From positions 16,545-80,544 of the forward strand of contig CAWAXG010000003.1 of assembly GCA_963785755.1 (NCBI GenBank): a stretch of DNA of 64,000 bases. Reading direction: 5' to 3'. Under the pieces are notes generated by a model. That model ran no database searches and was not told the DNA's origin. It saw nothing but the letters and a program-made list of their open reading frames with translations. This stretch comes from JACCXG01 sp963785755 (lineage in GTDB: Bacteria; Acidobacteriota; Vicinamibacteria; Vicinamibacterales; 2-12-FULL-66-21). This document shows, piece by piece, positions 18,567-30,268 of the stretch (positions within the stretch are counted from its first letter, which is position 1; the number at the start of each line of letters is the position of its first letter). The position numbers were made by a program, and so were the translations under genes.

Positions 18567-18974
18567 TCAAGGCTCCAGCAAGATTGGCACGGCCGTCAAA
18601 TCGCCGCCGGTCAGCCTGAAGGCTGCGACCTCTCCCTCGGGGTCGAGCAGCGAGACGATCAGCCAGAGGAAATCGGAATAGAAGATTTCGGCGCGGTCGG
18701 TTTCCGACGGCAGCGCGCGCGAGCTCGGGTGGGAATGATACGCCCCAATCACCGATCGATCGCTGCCGCGCAGCCGGCGAATCGCCGCGACGTGGTCGGC
18801 GGGATCGAGCAGGTAGCGGGTCGGACTTGCGAGCAGGTTCCGCGCCCGCACGCACTCGTCGATCGCCGATCCCTGTCCGATCAGCAGACCGCAGCACTCG
18901 TTCGGCGACTCCTCGCGCGCGTGGGCGATGATCTCGTCACGGAGGCTTGCGCGCAGCACGACCGGCGTCGTCAT
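18567..18974 (-). CDS. JAMM/Mov34 metal-dependent peptidase (M67)
   Basis: 135 residues. The JAMM zinc site is complete: Glu in ESPNECCGLLIG and HSHPSSRALPSETD (HxHPx7Sx2D, about residues 79-92). Bacterial members remove C-terminal residues from ubiquitin-like sulfur carriers, as in cysteine or cofactor synthesis, but no ThiS/MoaD-like partner is present here. It follows acetoacetyl-CoA synthetase by five bases. Confidence 0.85.
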   Translation of the reverse strand: MTTPVVLRASLRDEIIAHAREESPNECCGLLIGQGSAIDECVRARNLLASPTRYLLDPADHVAAIRRLRGSDRSVIGAYHSHPSSRALPSETDRAEIFYSDFLWLIVSLLDPEGEVAAFRLTGGDLTAVPILLEP

Positions 18975-18979
18975 ATGCG

Positions 18980-20927
18980 TCAGCTCGCCAGCTCGGTCCG
19001 GTTGATGAAGTGCTCGAGCGCCTCCGGATTGGCAAGCGCCTCACGATTCTTGACGGTACGGCCGTGCACGACGTCGCGCACCGCGAGCTCGACAATCTTC
19101 CCGCTCTTCGTCCGGGGAATCTCCGCTACCTGGACGATGCGCGCGGGCACGTGGCGCGGCGTCGTGTTCTCCCTGATCTGCCGCTTGATGCGCTCACGCA
19201 GCGCATCGGTCAGCTCGACCCCGTCGCGCAGCCGGACGAAGAGGACGACCCGTTCGTCGTTGTCCCATTTCTGCCCGATGACCAGGCTTTCGATCACCTC
19301 GTCGAGCCGCTCGACCTGGCGGTAGATCTCCGCCGTTCCGATCCGGACTCCGCCGGGATTGAGCGTCGCATCCGACCGCCCGTAGATGATCACGCCGTCA
19401 TGCGAGGTGATTTCGGCGTAGTCGCCGTGCCACCAGACGCCAGGATAGCGTTCGAAGTACGCGGCACGGTACCGCGCGCCGTCCTGATCGTTCCAGAAGC
19501 TGAGCGGCATCGATGGGAAGGGCTCGAGGCAGACGAGCTCTCCTTTCTGTTGACGCACCGGATTGCCATTCTCGTCGAAGACTTCGACCGCGAGCCCGAG
19601 TCCCCGGGTCTGGATCTCGCCGCGCCACACCGGCGCGATGGGATTGCCGCTCACGAAGCATCCGACGATGTCGGTGCCGCCGGAGACGGAGGCCACGTGA
19701 ATGTCCTGCTTGATCTTCGAGTAGATGAAGTCGAAGCTCTCGGGCACGAGCGGCGACCCCGTCGACGTCAACGCCCGTACGCTTTCGAGCCGGTGGGTTT
19801 CGATCGGCGCCAGGCCGGCCTTGCGGACCGCGTCGATGTACTTCGCCGACGTCCCGAACATCGTCATCTCCGTGGCATCGGCGAGATCGAACAACGCACC
19901 TGGTCCTGGATGGAACGGGGATCCGTCGTAGAGCACCAGCGTCGCGCGCGCGGCAAGCGCAGAGACCAGCCAGTTCCACATCATCCACCCGCAGGTCGTG
20001 AAGTAGAACACCCGGTCCATCGGCTTGACGTCGGCGTGCAGCTGGATCTCCTTCGCATGCTCGATGAGGGTGCCGCCGGCGCCATGAACGATGCACTTGG
20101 GCACGCCGGTCGTGCCGGAGGAGGTACAGGATGTAGAGCGGATGGTTGAATGGGAACGGCTCGAACGTCAGGTCAGCCGTCGTGTCGCCGACGAACTCGT
20201 CCCACCAGCACGATTTCGGCACGCGCCCGATGTCCGGCCGCTCGGCGACGTAGGGAACGATGACGGTGCGCTCGACCGTCGGCAGCGCGGCGACGACGTC
20301 GGCGATCTTCCCGAGGCAGTCATGCGTCTTCCCGCCATAGAAGTAGGCGTCCGCCGAGAGGAGGATGCGCGGCGCGATCTGGCCGAACCGGTCGAGCACG
20401 CCCTGCACGCCGAAGTCCGGTGAGCACGACGACCACACGGCGCCGATCGCGGCCGCCCCGAGCATCGCGATGATCGCTTGCGGCAGGTTGGGGATGAAGG
20501 CGGCGATGCGGTCGCCGGGCCGGATGCCGGCCCGCCGGAACGCGGCGGCGGCGCGGGCGACCTCCCGGCGGAGCTCCACCGCCGTCAGCGTCTGACGAAC
20601 CTGATCCTCGCCGCTGAAAACGATCGCGACGTCATCGTCCTGCCGCCGCAGCAGGTTCTCGGCGAAGTTCAGCCTTGCGTCGGGAAAGAACCTGGCGCCA
20701 GGCATCCGGCCGGGATGCTCATGGATCCGCTCGCCCATCGAGCCGCGAATGTCACAGAACTCCCAGACCGATTGCCAGAACGGCTCGACATGCGTGAGGG
20801 AGAACGCGTGCAGGTCCCGGTAGGTTGGAAGGGCGACGTTCCACCGCTTCTCGGCCGCGCGCATGAACGCCGTCAGGTTCGCGGCGGCCACACGCTCGGG
20901 CGACGGTGTCCAGAGTGGCGCGTCCAC
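18980..20927 (-). CDS. Acetoacetyl-CoA synthetase (one frameshift)
   Basis: ANL-superfamily acyl-CoA ligase, about 648 residues when joined, normal for the family; it activates acetoacetate with ATP and CoA. The N-terminal half (GTG start, MDAPLWTPSPERVAAANL) has the acetoacetyl-CoA-synthetase block FFPDARLNFAENLL. The second half has VFYFTTCGWMMWNWL, IIYGRSDATLNPGGVRIGT and the C-terminal catalytic Lys in IPRTKSGKIVE. The frame breaks exactly in the ATP-binding signature (YSSGTTGVPK) because of one extra base at 20123/20124, again next to GTAC. Both halves are otherwise intact. Confidence 0.9.
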
Positions 20928-20934
20928 TCTGAAA

Positions 20935-20940
20935 ATTATA
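20935..20940 (-). promoter_or_regulatory. -10 box of acetoacetyl-CoA synthetase
   Basis: Perfect TATAAT on the minus strand, seven bases before the GTG start at 20927; another leaderless arrangement. It gives this three-gene set its own promoter behind the aromatic supraoperon. Confidence 0.6.
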
Positions 20941-20951
20941 GCCTTCGGGTC

Positions 20952-21461
20952 TCACTCGCCAGGCTGATACGTCTCCGAGTGGAATGCCGTGAAGCCGCGT
21001 TTGAGGTAGTTCGGCAGCGCTGCGGGATGATCCATCGTGTTCGTGTGCAGCCAGACGCGGTTCGCTCCGGCGGCCCATGCCTGCACGACCGCCTCGGTCA
21101 GGAGGTGCCCGCCGAGACCGCGGCCGGTGAATTCGCTCAACAGGCCGAAGTACGCGATTTCGACGCCGCCCGAACTGTCGCGGCGCAATTCGAAGTAGCC
21201 CGCGGGCGCACCGGCGACCCACATCACCCACAGCGACACGGCGGGGTCGGCAAGGTAGGCGCGGATCGTGTCGTCGGACCACGGCAGCCGATCGATCCAG
21301 TGATACGCACCGCCAACCTCGGTGTAGAGGTACCGCCAGAACGACGCCGGGCAGCCGTGCACGCGCTCGATGCGGAGCGCCGGATCGTCCACTCGGGCCG
21401 GGCGCAGCGCCCCGGGATCGCGCATTTCCAGGAACGTTCTGACCGCCGGCCCGATCGTCAT
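20952..21461 (-). CDS. GNAT N-acetyltransferase
   Basis: 169 residues. The acetyl-CoA pyrophosphate loop is FTGRGLGGHLLTEAVVQAW (motif A, about residues 109-127), preceded by the VEIAYFGLL strand and followed by NRVWLHTNTMDHPAALPNYLKRGF (motif B). It starts at ATG 21461, overlapping the tyrA stop (ATGA), so it is the last gene of the aromatic supraoperon. Substrate unknown; the link to aromatic metabolism is positional only. Confidence 0.85.
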   Translation of the reverse strand: MTIGPAVRTFLEMRDPGALRPARVDDPALRIERVHGCPASFWRYLYTEVGGAYHWIDRLPWSDDTIRAYLADPAVSLWVMWVAGAPAGYFELRRDSSGGVEIAYFGLLSEFTGRGLGGHLLTEAVVQAWAAGANRVWLHTNTMDHPAALPNYLKRGFTAFHSETYQPGE

Positions 21462-22312
21462 CCGTGTTCGAGGACGCCCTTCCAGCGGGCCGCGGACAGG
21501 AACACCTCGTCCAGGTCCGACGGGCTGCGATCCGACGCAGCCTTGAGCCGCTGCAGCGCGCCAATCAGGTCGTCGAGCGCTCCGGACACATTGTCGGCAT
21601 TCGTCGCGATGATGTCGCGCCACGTGGCGGCCGGGCTCGACGCGAGGCGCGTCGTATCGCGTAGGCCGCGGCCGGCGAACGCCAGGCCCTCCTCGCGCGC
21701 GCGGGCGCCGACGACGTGCATCAACGCGCTGACGGTCAATTGCGGGAGATGGCTGATGTAGGCGAGCAGACGGTCGTGCGCGTCCGCTTCCATCTGATGG
21801 GGAATCGCGCGCAGCCCGGCCACGAACGCCGTCAAGGCGTCGAGCGCACGGTCGTCCCGGACGCTCGACGGCGTGAGGATCCAGGGCCGATCATCGAAGA
21901 GATCCGGGCGCGCCGCTTCGACGCCGCTGACCGCGGCGCCGGCGAGCGGGTGCCCGCCGATGAAGCGCAGGCGCTCGGGTAACGCACGCGCCGCTTCGAT
22001 CACCGCGCGTTTCGTGCTCCCGACGTCGGTGATCACCGCGGCCCGAGGGAGGCACGCCGGCAACTCCTGCAGCACGGCAACGTTCTGCAGAACCGGAGCG
22101 GCCAGCACGACGAGATCGGCGTCCGCGGCCGCCTGGAGCCGATCGTCGCCACGATCGGCGATGCGCATCTGCCGCGCGGTCTCGACGACGGAGGGTCGAT
22201 CGATCGCGATGACGGCCACCCCCGGCCATCGACGCTTGACGGCCAGGGCAATCGAGCCGCCGATCAATCCGAACCCGTAGATCGCGACGCGTGCGAATGG
22301 CGGCTGGCTCAC
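21458..22312 (-). CDS. tyrA: Prephenate dehydrogenase
   Basis: 284 residues. The NAD-binding loop is VAIYGFGLIGGSIALAV at the N-terminus. The catalytic region has ITDVGSTKRAVIEAA and FIGGHPLAGAAVSGV (His of the active site). It converts prephenate to 4-hydroxyphenylpyruvate for tyrosine synthesis. The GTG start at 22312 overlaps the aroF stop (GTGA). No ACT domain is fused, so feedback control, if any, is elsewhere. Confidence 0.92.
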   Translation of the reverse strand: MSQPPFARVAIYGFGLIGGSIALAVKRRWPGVAVIAIDRPSVVETARQMRIADRGDDRLQAAADADLVVLAAPVLQNVAVLQELPACLPRAAVITDVGSTKRAVIEAARALPERLRFIGGHPLAGAAVSGVEAARPDLFDDRPWILTPSSVRDDRALDALTAFVAGLRAIPHQMEADAHDRLLAYISHLPQLTVSALMHVVGARAREEGLAFAGRGLRDTTRLASSPAATWRDIIATNADNVSGALDDLIGALQRLKAASDRSPSDLDEVFLSAARWKGVLEHG

Positions 22313-23358
22313 ACTCCCCAACCCCGGCGCGTCACCGGCTCGAGGCAGATGCCGCGTCCGATCGCCGGCGCGATGATTCGCAGCTCGGCCATCAGGCGGT
22401 CGAACTGATTCGGGAAGAGCGACTGCGCCCCGTCGCTCAGCGCGTGATCGGGATCGGCGTGGACCTCGATGATCAGCCCGTCCGCCCCGGCGGCGACCGC
22501 CGCGCGCGCCATCGACGCGACCATGTCGCGGCGCCCCGACCCATGGCTGGGGTCCGCGATGATCGGCAGGTGACTGAGCTTGTGAATCACCGGAATCGCC
22601 GAGATGTCGAGCGTGTTCCGGGTGTAGCTCTCGAAGGTGCGGATCCCGCGCTCGCACAGCATGACGTTCATGTTGCCGCCGGCCAGGATGTACTCCGACG
22701 AAAGCAGCCATTCCTCGATGGTGGCCGAGATGCCCCGCTTGAGGAGGACCGGAGTCCGCGTCCGACCGAGCTCGCGCAGCAGCGTGAAGTTCTGCATGTT
22801 CCGCGCGCCGACCTGAAGGATGTCGGAGTACTTCTCGATCATTTCGATCTGACTGAGATCCATCACTTCCGAGACGAGCTTCAGGTTGTGGCGGTCGGCA
22901 GCCGAACGGAGGAGGCGCAGCCCTTCCTCGCCGAGTCCCTGGAAGCTGTACGGCGAGCTGCGCGGCTTGAAGGCGCCGCCCCGCAGGATCTTTGCGCCCG
23001 CGCGTTTGACCGCCGCCGCCGCCGCCTCGACCTGCTCCTCGCTCTCGGCTGAGCACGGTCCGGCCATGACCACGACTTCGTCGCCGCCTATCCGGACGTC
23101 GCCGACGTTGACCACGGTGTTCTCGGCCTTGAAGGTGCGGCTGGCGAGCTTGTACGGCTCGGTAATCCGCAGCACTTCCTGCACCCCGTCGAGCACCTCG
23201 AGCAGGCGCGCATCGAACTGGCGATTTCCACCCACCGCCCCGAGCACGGTGCGCAGCGCTCCCGTTGATCGGTGCACATCGAATCCCATTTCCACGAGCT
23301 GCGCGATCACCTTCTGCACCTGCTCGTCGGTGGCGCGCTCCTGCATGACAACAACCAT
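22309..23358 (-). CDS. aroF: DAHP synthase, type I-beta with N-terminal regulatory domain
   Basis: 349 residues. Residues 1-70 form a ferredoxin-like/ACT-like domain (VVVMQERATDEQVQKVIAQL) found in the Bacillus/Thermotoga class. The barrel follows, with VVMAGPCSAES, LRGGAFKPRSSPYSFQGLG, LLKRGISATIEEWL and LPIIADPSHGSGRRD. It catalyses the first step of the shikimate pathway from PEP and erythrose-4-phosphate. It lies between chorismate mutase and tyrA, and the N-terminal domain is the expected site of aromatic feedback. Confidence 0.93.
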   Translation of the reverse strand: MVVVMQERATDEQVQKVIAQLVEMGFDVHRSTGALRTVLGAVGGNRQFDARLLEVLDGVQEVLRITEPYKLASRTFKAENTVVNVGDVRIGGDEVVVMAGPCSAESEEQVEAAAAAVKRAGAKILRGGAFKPRSSPYSFQGLGEEGLRLLRSAADRHNLKLVSEVMDLSQIEMIEKYSDILQVGARNMQNFTLLRELGRTRTPVLLKRGISATIEEWLLSSEYILAGGNMNVMLCERGIRTFESYTRNTLDISAIPVIHKLSHLPIIADPSHGSGRRDMVASMARAAVAAGADGLIIEVHADPDHALSDGAQSLFPNQFDRLMAELRIIAPAIGRGICLEPVTRRGWGV

Positions 23359-23370
23359 GAGCCTGCTCCG

Positions 23371-23742
23371 CTATCCTTGTGGTGTCCGAGTGTCCGGGTT
23401 TCCGCCAGGGTCTGCGATCGTTCCCGAATCCTTGACTTCCGCCTCCCGTTCCAGCCGCCGCGCTTCGTCGATCACACGCTCGAAGAGCCGCTTGATCGAG
23501 GCATCGTTCAGCGGCCCGGGATTGATCCGCTGCACGTGCGCCAGCACCTCAGCCTCGCGCGACGGCTGATAGATCTCGAGCCCGAGCAGTTTCTTCTCGC
23601 GGCCGATCTCGAGCGCGCAGGCGGCGCGCGCGCTCAACAGCCGCACCAGCAGCTCGTCCAGATCGTCGATGCGCCGGCGCAGGTCGTCGACGCGCGCCAG
23701 CACCTCACGGGCGTCGGGGGTTACAGCTCGCTCTTCAGCCAT
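23371..23742 (-). CDS. aroQ: Chorismate mutase, AroQ class
   Basis: 123 residues, all helical. The AroQ pattern is clear: LARVDDLRRRIDDLDELLVRLLSARAAC with the active-site Arg on helix 1, ALEIGREKKLLGLEIYQPSREAEVL, and the C-terminal helix IKRLFERVIDEARRLE. It converts chorismate to prephenate, feeding tyrA. ATG 23742 lies inside the end of trpA, a 22-base overlap. Confidence 0.9.
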   Translation of the reverse strand: MAEERAVTPDAREVLARVDDLRRRIDDLDELLVRLLSARAACALEIGREKKLLGLEIYQPSREAEVLAHVQRINPGPLNDASIKRLFERVIDEARRLEREAEVKDSGTIADPGGNPDTRTPQG

Positions 23743-24511
23743 CGCACGTATTCCGCTACTCGATCGCCGAGGCCGTCCGAGTCCGCATGGGCGGCGATCT
23801 CCTGCACCAGGGCGCTGCCCACGACGGCGGCATCGGCATGTCTGCACGCCTGCGCCACATGCTCCGGGCGGGAAATGCCGAAGCCAACCGCCACCGGCAG
23901 CGCCGCCTGGGCGCGCACCCGCGCGAGGAGCGGCACCACGTCCCCCGCCAGCGTGTCCCGCGCGCCGGTGACGCCGAGCCGCGAGATCACGTAGAGGAAC
24001 CCGGCCCCCAGTTCCGCCGAGCGCCTGATTCGATCGTCGGTGGTCGTCGGACTGATCAGGAAGATCGGATCGAGCCCGGCGTTCACCAGCGGTGCCCGCA
24101 GCGGTTCCGCCTCCTCGACCGGGTAGTCGAGGACCAGCACCCCGTCGATGCCGGCGTCCTTTGCTTCGGCCGCGAACGTCTCCGCATCCATCTTGACGAC
24201 CGGGTTCGCGTAGGTGAACAACACCAGCGGCGTCTGGTGAGCCTTTCGAAACTCGCGCACCAGGTCGAGCGATCCGCGCAGGGTCATGCCGGCGGCCAGC
24301 GCGCGCTCGCTGGCGCGCTGAATGACGGGTCCGTCGGCCAGCGGATCCGAGAAAGGCACGCCGACCTCGATGACGTCGGCGCCGCCGCGCGCCACCGCGT
24401 CGAGCACGGCGGCCGAGCGGCGTGCGTCCGGATCCCCCGCCGTGATGTAGGCCACGAGGCCGCCGCGGCCTCTGTCGCGCAACTGGCGGAACGTCCCGGA
24501 CAGCCGCGACA

Positions 24512-24515
<4 letters not shown>
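23721..24515 (-). CDS. trpA: Tryptophan synthase alpha chain
   Basis: 264 residues. The TIM barrel has catalytic Glu in IEVGVPFSDPLADGP (about residue 50) and catalytic Asp in GVLVLDYPVEEA. The phosphate-binding end is ALPVAVGFGISRPEHV. It releases indole from indole-3-glycerol phosphate and passes it to TrpB. ATG 24515 overlaps the trpB stop; a second ATG follows immediately. Confidence 0.95.
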
Positions 24516-25732
<1,217 letters not shown>

Positions 25733-25735
25733 GAT

Positions 25736-26368
25736 TTACAGCACGCCTACTGATTGCAGCGCGGCAAAGAACGCGCGCAGCTTCGATTGATCTTTCTGTC
25801 CGGGCGCTAATTCGACTCCGGACGACACATCCACGGCGTGAGGCTGCACGGTTCGCACGGCCTCCTGCACGTTGTCCGCGTTCAACCCGCCGGACAGGAT
25901 CACCGGACGCCTGCCGGCCGCCGCCGCCGCGACCGTCCATTCGACTCGCTGGCCGGTTCCGCCGCGCCTGATGGGATCGTGCGCATCGAGCAGCACGGTC
26001 ATGCCCGCAGGGACACCGTCCACCGCCGCCATCGTGAAATCGCGGCCGACCGGAAGCGCCTTGATCACGCGGAACGGAGATCCTGCATACGCCGCGGCAT
26101 CTTCGTCGCCGTGCAGCTGGATCACCGTCATCCCCGCGCGCGCGGCGGTCTCGAGCACCTCTTCGCGCGGCTGATTCACGAACACGCCCACAGTCGCGAC
26201 AAACGGCGGCAGCCGGCGCGTGATGTCGCGCGCCGCATCGACCGCGACCACGCGAGGGCTCCGTGGCCAGAACACGAACCCCAGTGCGCTCGCCCCGAGC
26301 TCGACGGCCAGCCGTGCGTCGTCGAGGCGCCGAATTCCGCACACTTTGACCCTCGTCGGCACCGTCAA
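25736..26368 (-). CDS. trpF: Phosphoribosylanthranilate isomerase
   Basis: 210 residues. The signature RVKVCGIRRLDDARL contains the catalytic Cys; ALGFVFWPRSPRVV, VIQLHGDE and the phosphate site LSGGLNADNV follow. The frame opens at a TTG at 26368 overlapping the trpC stop (TTGA). A GTG two codons later at 26362 is the alternative start. A rare TTG start would tie its translation to trpC. Confidence 0.93.
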   Translation of the reverse strand: MTVPTRVKVCGIRRLDDARLAVELGASALGFVFWPRSPRVVAVDAARDITRRLPPFVATVGVFVNQPREEVLETAARAGMTVIQLHGDEDAAAYAGSPFRVIKALPVGRDFTMAAVDGVPAGMTVLLDAHDPIRRGGTGQRVEWTVAAAAAGRRPVILSGGLNADNVQEAVRTVQPHAVDVSSGVELAPGQKDQSKLRAFFAALQSVGVL

Positions 26369-27201
26369 CCCTCTCGCCTGCTCGAATCCATGGTGACCAC
26401 CGACGCGTCTCCACCGCGCAGCGCCCGCAGCGCCAGGCCGGGATCGGGCTGGGTAATCAGCTGTTCGCCGACGAGGAACGCGTCGTATCCGATCGCGGTC
26501 AGCCGCGCGATGTCAGCCGGAGACTTGATGCCACTCTCCGCCACTGAGGTGACGCCCCGCGGCAGCGCCGAGGCGACCGCCTCGAGGACGTTCCGATCGA
26601 CGGTCAGTGTCCTGAGATTGCGGCTGTTGACGCCGACGATGTGCGCCCCCGCATCGAGCGCCCGTTTCAGTTCCTCCACGTCGTGCACCTCGACGAGCGC
26701 CGCGAGTCCGAGCTCCTGCGCCCGCGCGTGCAGATCGCGGAGCGCCGCGACGTCCAGGGCGGCAACGATCAGCAGAATCGCGTCTGCGCCGAGCGCCACC
26801 GCCTCGAACAGCTGATACTCGGCGACGATGAAATCCTTGCGCAGTATCGGCAGCCCGACCGCCTCTCGCGCGGCGCGCAGGTGCCCGGGTGCGCCGTCGA
26901 AGAACGTCGGTTCGGTGAGCACCGAGATCGCCGCGGCGCCGGCCTCCTCGTACGCGCGCGCGTGAAGAGCGGCATCGTAGCGCTCGCGCAGGATGCCTCG
27001 TGAAGGCGACCGGCGCTTGCATTCGGCGATCACTCTCGGAGCGGTGGCTTCGCGAAGGGCGCGCGCGAACGCGTCACCTGCCGGGCGTCTCCAGTGCCAG
27101 TCGAGCGAGTGCACCGGTGCGTCGCCCGAGCGAACGGACACGATGCGCCGCGTCGCAGCGACAATCGCCTCGAGAAGATCCGGAGCCGCGGTCGTGCTCA
27201 T
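26365..27201 (-). CDS. trpC: Indole-3-glycerol phosphate synthase
   Basis: 278 residues. The catalytic region is VIAECKRRSPSRGIL (Glu and Lys), followed by LPILRKDFIVAEYQL (Lys), LGLAALVEVHD, GVNSRNLRTLTVD and VAESGIKSP. It makes the indole ring of the pathway. ATG 27201 overlaps the trpD stop (ATGA). Confidence 0.95.
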   Translation of the reverse strand: MSTTAAPDLLEAIVAATRRIVSVRSGDAPVHSLDWHWRRPAGDAFARALREATAPRVIAECKRRSPSRGILRERYDAALHARAYEEAGAAAISVLTEPTFFDGAPGHLRAAREAVGLPILRKDFIVAEYQLFEAVALGADAILLIVAALDVAALRDLHARAQELGLAALVEVHDVEELKRALDAGAHIVGVNSRNLRTLTVDRNVLEAVASALPRGVTSVAESGIKSPADIARLTAIGYDAFLVGEQLITQPDPGLALRALRGGDASVVTMDSSRREG

Positions 27202-28222
27202 GTCCGCGCCTCTGCGTCGGCCTGCGACAGCCGCCGCAGATTGTCCAGCGTCGCGGCGGCCCGCCCTTCGTCCAGGGCCGCGGCGGCCATCGCCACACCG
27301 TCGGGCAGCCGCGTCACGCGCCCGGCCACGAGCAATGCCGCCGCGGCATTGAGCAGGACGATGTCGCGCGGCGCGCCGCGCTCGCCAGCCAGGACGCTCT
27401 GTGCGATTTCGGCGTTGCGTGCCGCGTCGGCGCCTCGCAACGCCTCCGGCGACGCCTTGGGAATGCCGATGTCGGAGGGGTGGAGGTAGAACGTGTTGAC
27501 TTCCCCGTCCCGGCACTCCGACACCTTGGTGTACCCGGTCGTCGAGATCTCGTCGAGGCCGTCCGCACCGTGGACGACCCAGGCGCGCTCCGAGCCGAGC
27601 AGTGCCAGCGATCTGGCGACGAGCTCCGTCAGTTCCGGACGGGGCACGCCAATGAGCTGGCGGCTGGCGCCCGCGGGATTGGTCAGCGGACCGAGCAGGT
27701 TGAACGCCGTCCGCACCCCGAGCTCCTTGCGCGTCGGCGCCGCGTGCCGCATCGACGGATGAAACGTCGGCGCGAAGAAGAACGCGATGCCCGCCTCCAG
27801 GCACCGCTCGACGACTCCAGGGTCCGCCGCGATCTTGACCCCCAGCGCCTCGAGCAGATCAGCGCTGCCGCATCGGCTGGAGACCGATCGATTGCCGTGC
27901 TTGGCCACTCGAACGCCGCACGCCGCGATCACGAGCGCCGCCACGGTCGAGACATTGAACGTGTGCGCCCGATCGCCGCCCGTCCCGCACGTATCGAACA
28001 CCGGCGCATAGTCCTTCGACAGCCTCGTCGCCCGGCTCCGCATCGTCTTCGCGAATCCGACGACTTCGGCCGGCCGCTCGCCCTTCATCGCGAGCGCCAT
28101 CAGCAGCGCGGCTATGTGCGAAGGCTGCGCCCGCCCCTCCATGATCTCTTCCATGGCGGCCGCCGCTTCCTCGGTGGTGAGGTCCTGACGGCGCTGCAGC
28201 TTCTCGAGTAGCGTCGGAAACA

Positions 28223-28226
<4 letters not shown>
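27198..28226 (-). CDS. trpD: Anthranilate phosphoribosyltransferase
   Basis: 342 residues. The PRPP loop is FDTCGTGGDRAHTFNVST (about residues 79-96). KHGNRSVSSRCGSADLLEALG and AFNLLGPLTNPAG are family-specific. GTG 28226 overlaps the trpG stop (GTGA), with an ATG directly after it at 28223; either may be used. Confidence 0.95.
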
Positions 28227-28779
<553 letters not shown>

Positions 28780-28783
<4 letters not shown>

Positions 28784-30268
28784 AGACCTTCCTCGGCCAT
28801 GGCGAGCGCCTGGAGCAGCGCGCGCGCCTTGTCGCGGGTCTCCTCGTACTCCGCGGCAGGGTTCGAGTCGGCGACGATTCCAGCTCCCGCCTGCACGCGG
28901 GCCTGTCCTTCGCGGATCGTGATGGTGCGAATGGCGATGCAGAAATCGAGATTTCCGGCGAAGTCGATGTATCCGACCGCGCCGGCGTAGACGTCGCGAC
29001 GCGTCGGCTCGAGCGCTGCCAGGATTTGCATCGCCCGAATCTTCGGTGCGCCCGAGACCGTCCCTGCCGGAAAGCATGCGACCAGCGCATCGAGGTGGTC
29101 GCGGTCCTCGGCGAGCCGGCCGTCCACCCGGGACACGAGGTGCATGACGTGCGAGTAGCGCTCGAGCGCCATGTACTGCGGCACACGTACGGATCCGAAC
29201 TCGCAGACCCGGCCCAGGTCGTTGCGGCCCAAGGTCGACGAGCATGACGTGCTCGGCCCGTTCCTTCTCGTTGCGCTTCAGCTCTTCGGCCAGCCGCAGG
29301 TCGTCCTCGTCGTTCGCGCCTCGCGGACGGGTTCCGGCGATCGGATGCGTCTCCGCGCGCCGGCCTTCCACCCGGACGAGCATCTCCGGCGAGGACCCGA
29401 CGATGGAGAGGCCGCCGAGCCGGATGAAATACATGTATGGCGACGGATTCACGTGGCGGAGCGCGCGATACACCGTGAAGGGATCGGCGGTGATGTCCGC
29501 CTCGAACCGCTGTGAGAGCACGCCCTGATAGATGTCGCCGGCGGCAATCCGCTCTTTGATCGAACGGACGCCGGTTTCGAAGTACTCCTTCGTCTGATTC
29601 GAGCGCACTTCCGGAGCCGCGCGATTGGTCGACTCGGTCTGGGACAGGCCGCGCTCGAGCTCGCGCTCCAGGAATTGAATCTTGGCGCAGGCGAACTGAT
29701 AGAGCGCCTGCAGATCTTCGTCTGGGGTGATCCGGGCGTTCGCCACGATCAGGATCCGGTGCTTGACGTGATCGAACGCGAGTACCGTGTCGAACAGCAT
29801 GAACCCGGCGTCGTCCTCGGCGGGTCCCGACGCCCAGGTCGCGTCCCGCCAGGCCTGCTGGAGGGCGGGCTCGAAGACCGGCGCGGCGTCGTAGCCGATG
29901 AAGCCGACCGCGCCACCCGTGAAGCGCGGTAGGCCCGGAACGTACGGCGATCGGAACTCCGCCATCAGCCGTCGAAGCACGACGATGAAGGGCTCGTCCG
30001 CTTCGGTCCGCACGCCGGATCGATCGAGCGTCGTGACGCCGCGGCTGGCCTTGAGGACGAGAAACGGATCCTTTCCGAGGAACGAGTACCTCGCCACGCG
30101 CTCGCCGCCTTCGACGCTCTCGAAGAGGAATGAGTAGTCGGAGTGTTCGGCGATCTTCAGGAACGCCGACACCGGGGTGAGCAGATCCGCGATGATCTCC
30201 TTCACCACCGGCACGAACGTGCCGCGGCGCGCCAGTTCCACGAATTCTTCGAACGTCGTCTGCTTCAT
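28780..30268 (-). CDS. trpE: Anthranilate synthase component I (one frameshift)
   Basis: About 495 residues when joined. The N-terminal part has LTPVSAFLKI and the Trp feedback-site region FLFESVEGGERVARYSFLG. The chorismate-binding domain has GDIYQGVLSQRFEADI, PSPYMYFIRLGGLSIVGSSPEMLVR and THPIAGTRPRG, and after the break CFPAGTVSGAPKIRAM. One extra base in the CCC at 29228-29230 breaks the conserved LVDLGRNDLGRVC motif; the following frame resumes exactly at RNDLGRV. ATG 30268 overlaps the aroDE stop (ATGA). Confidence 0.93.
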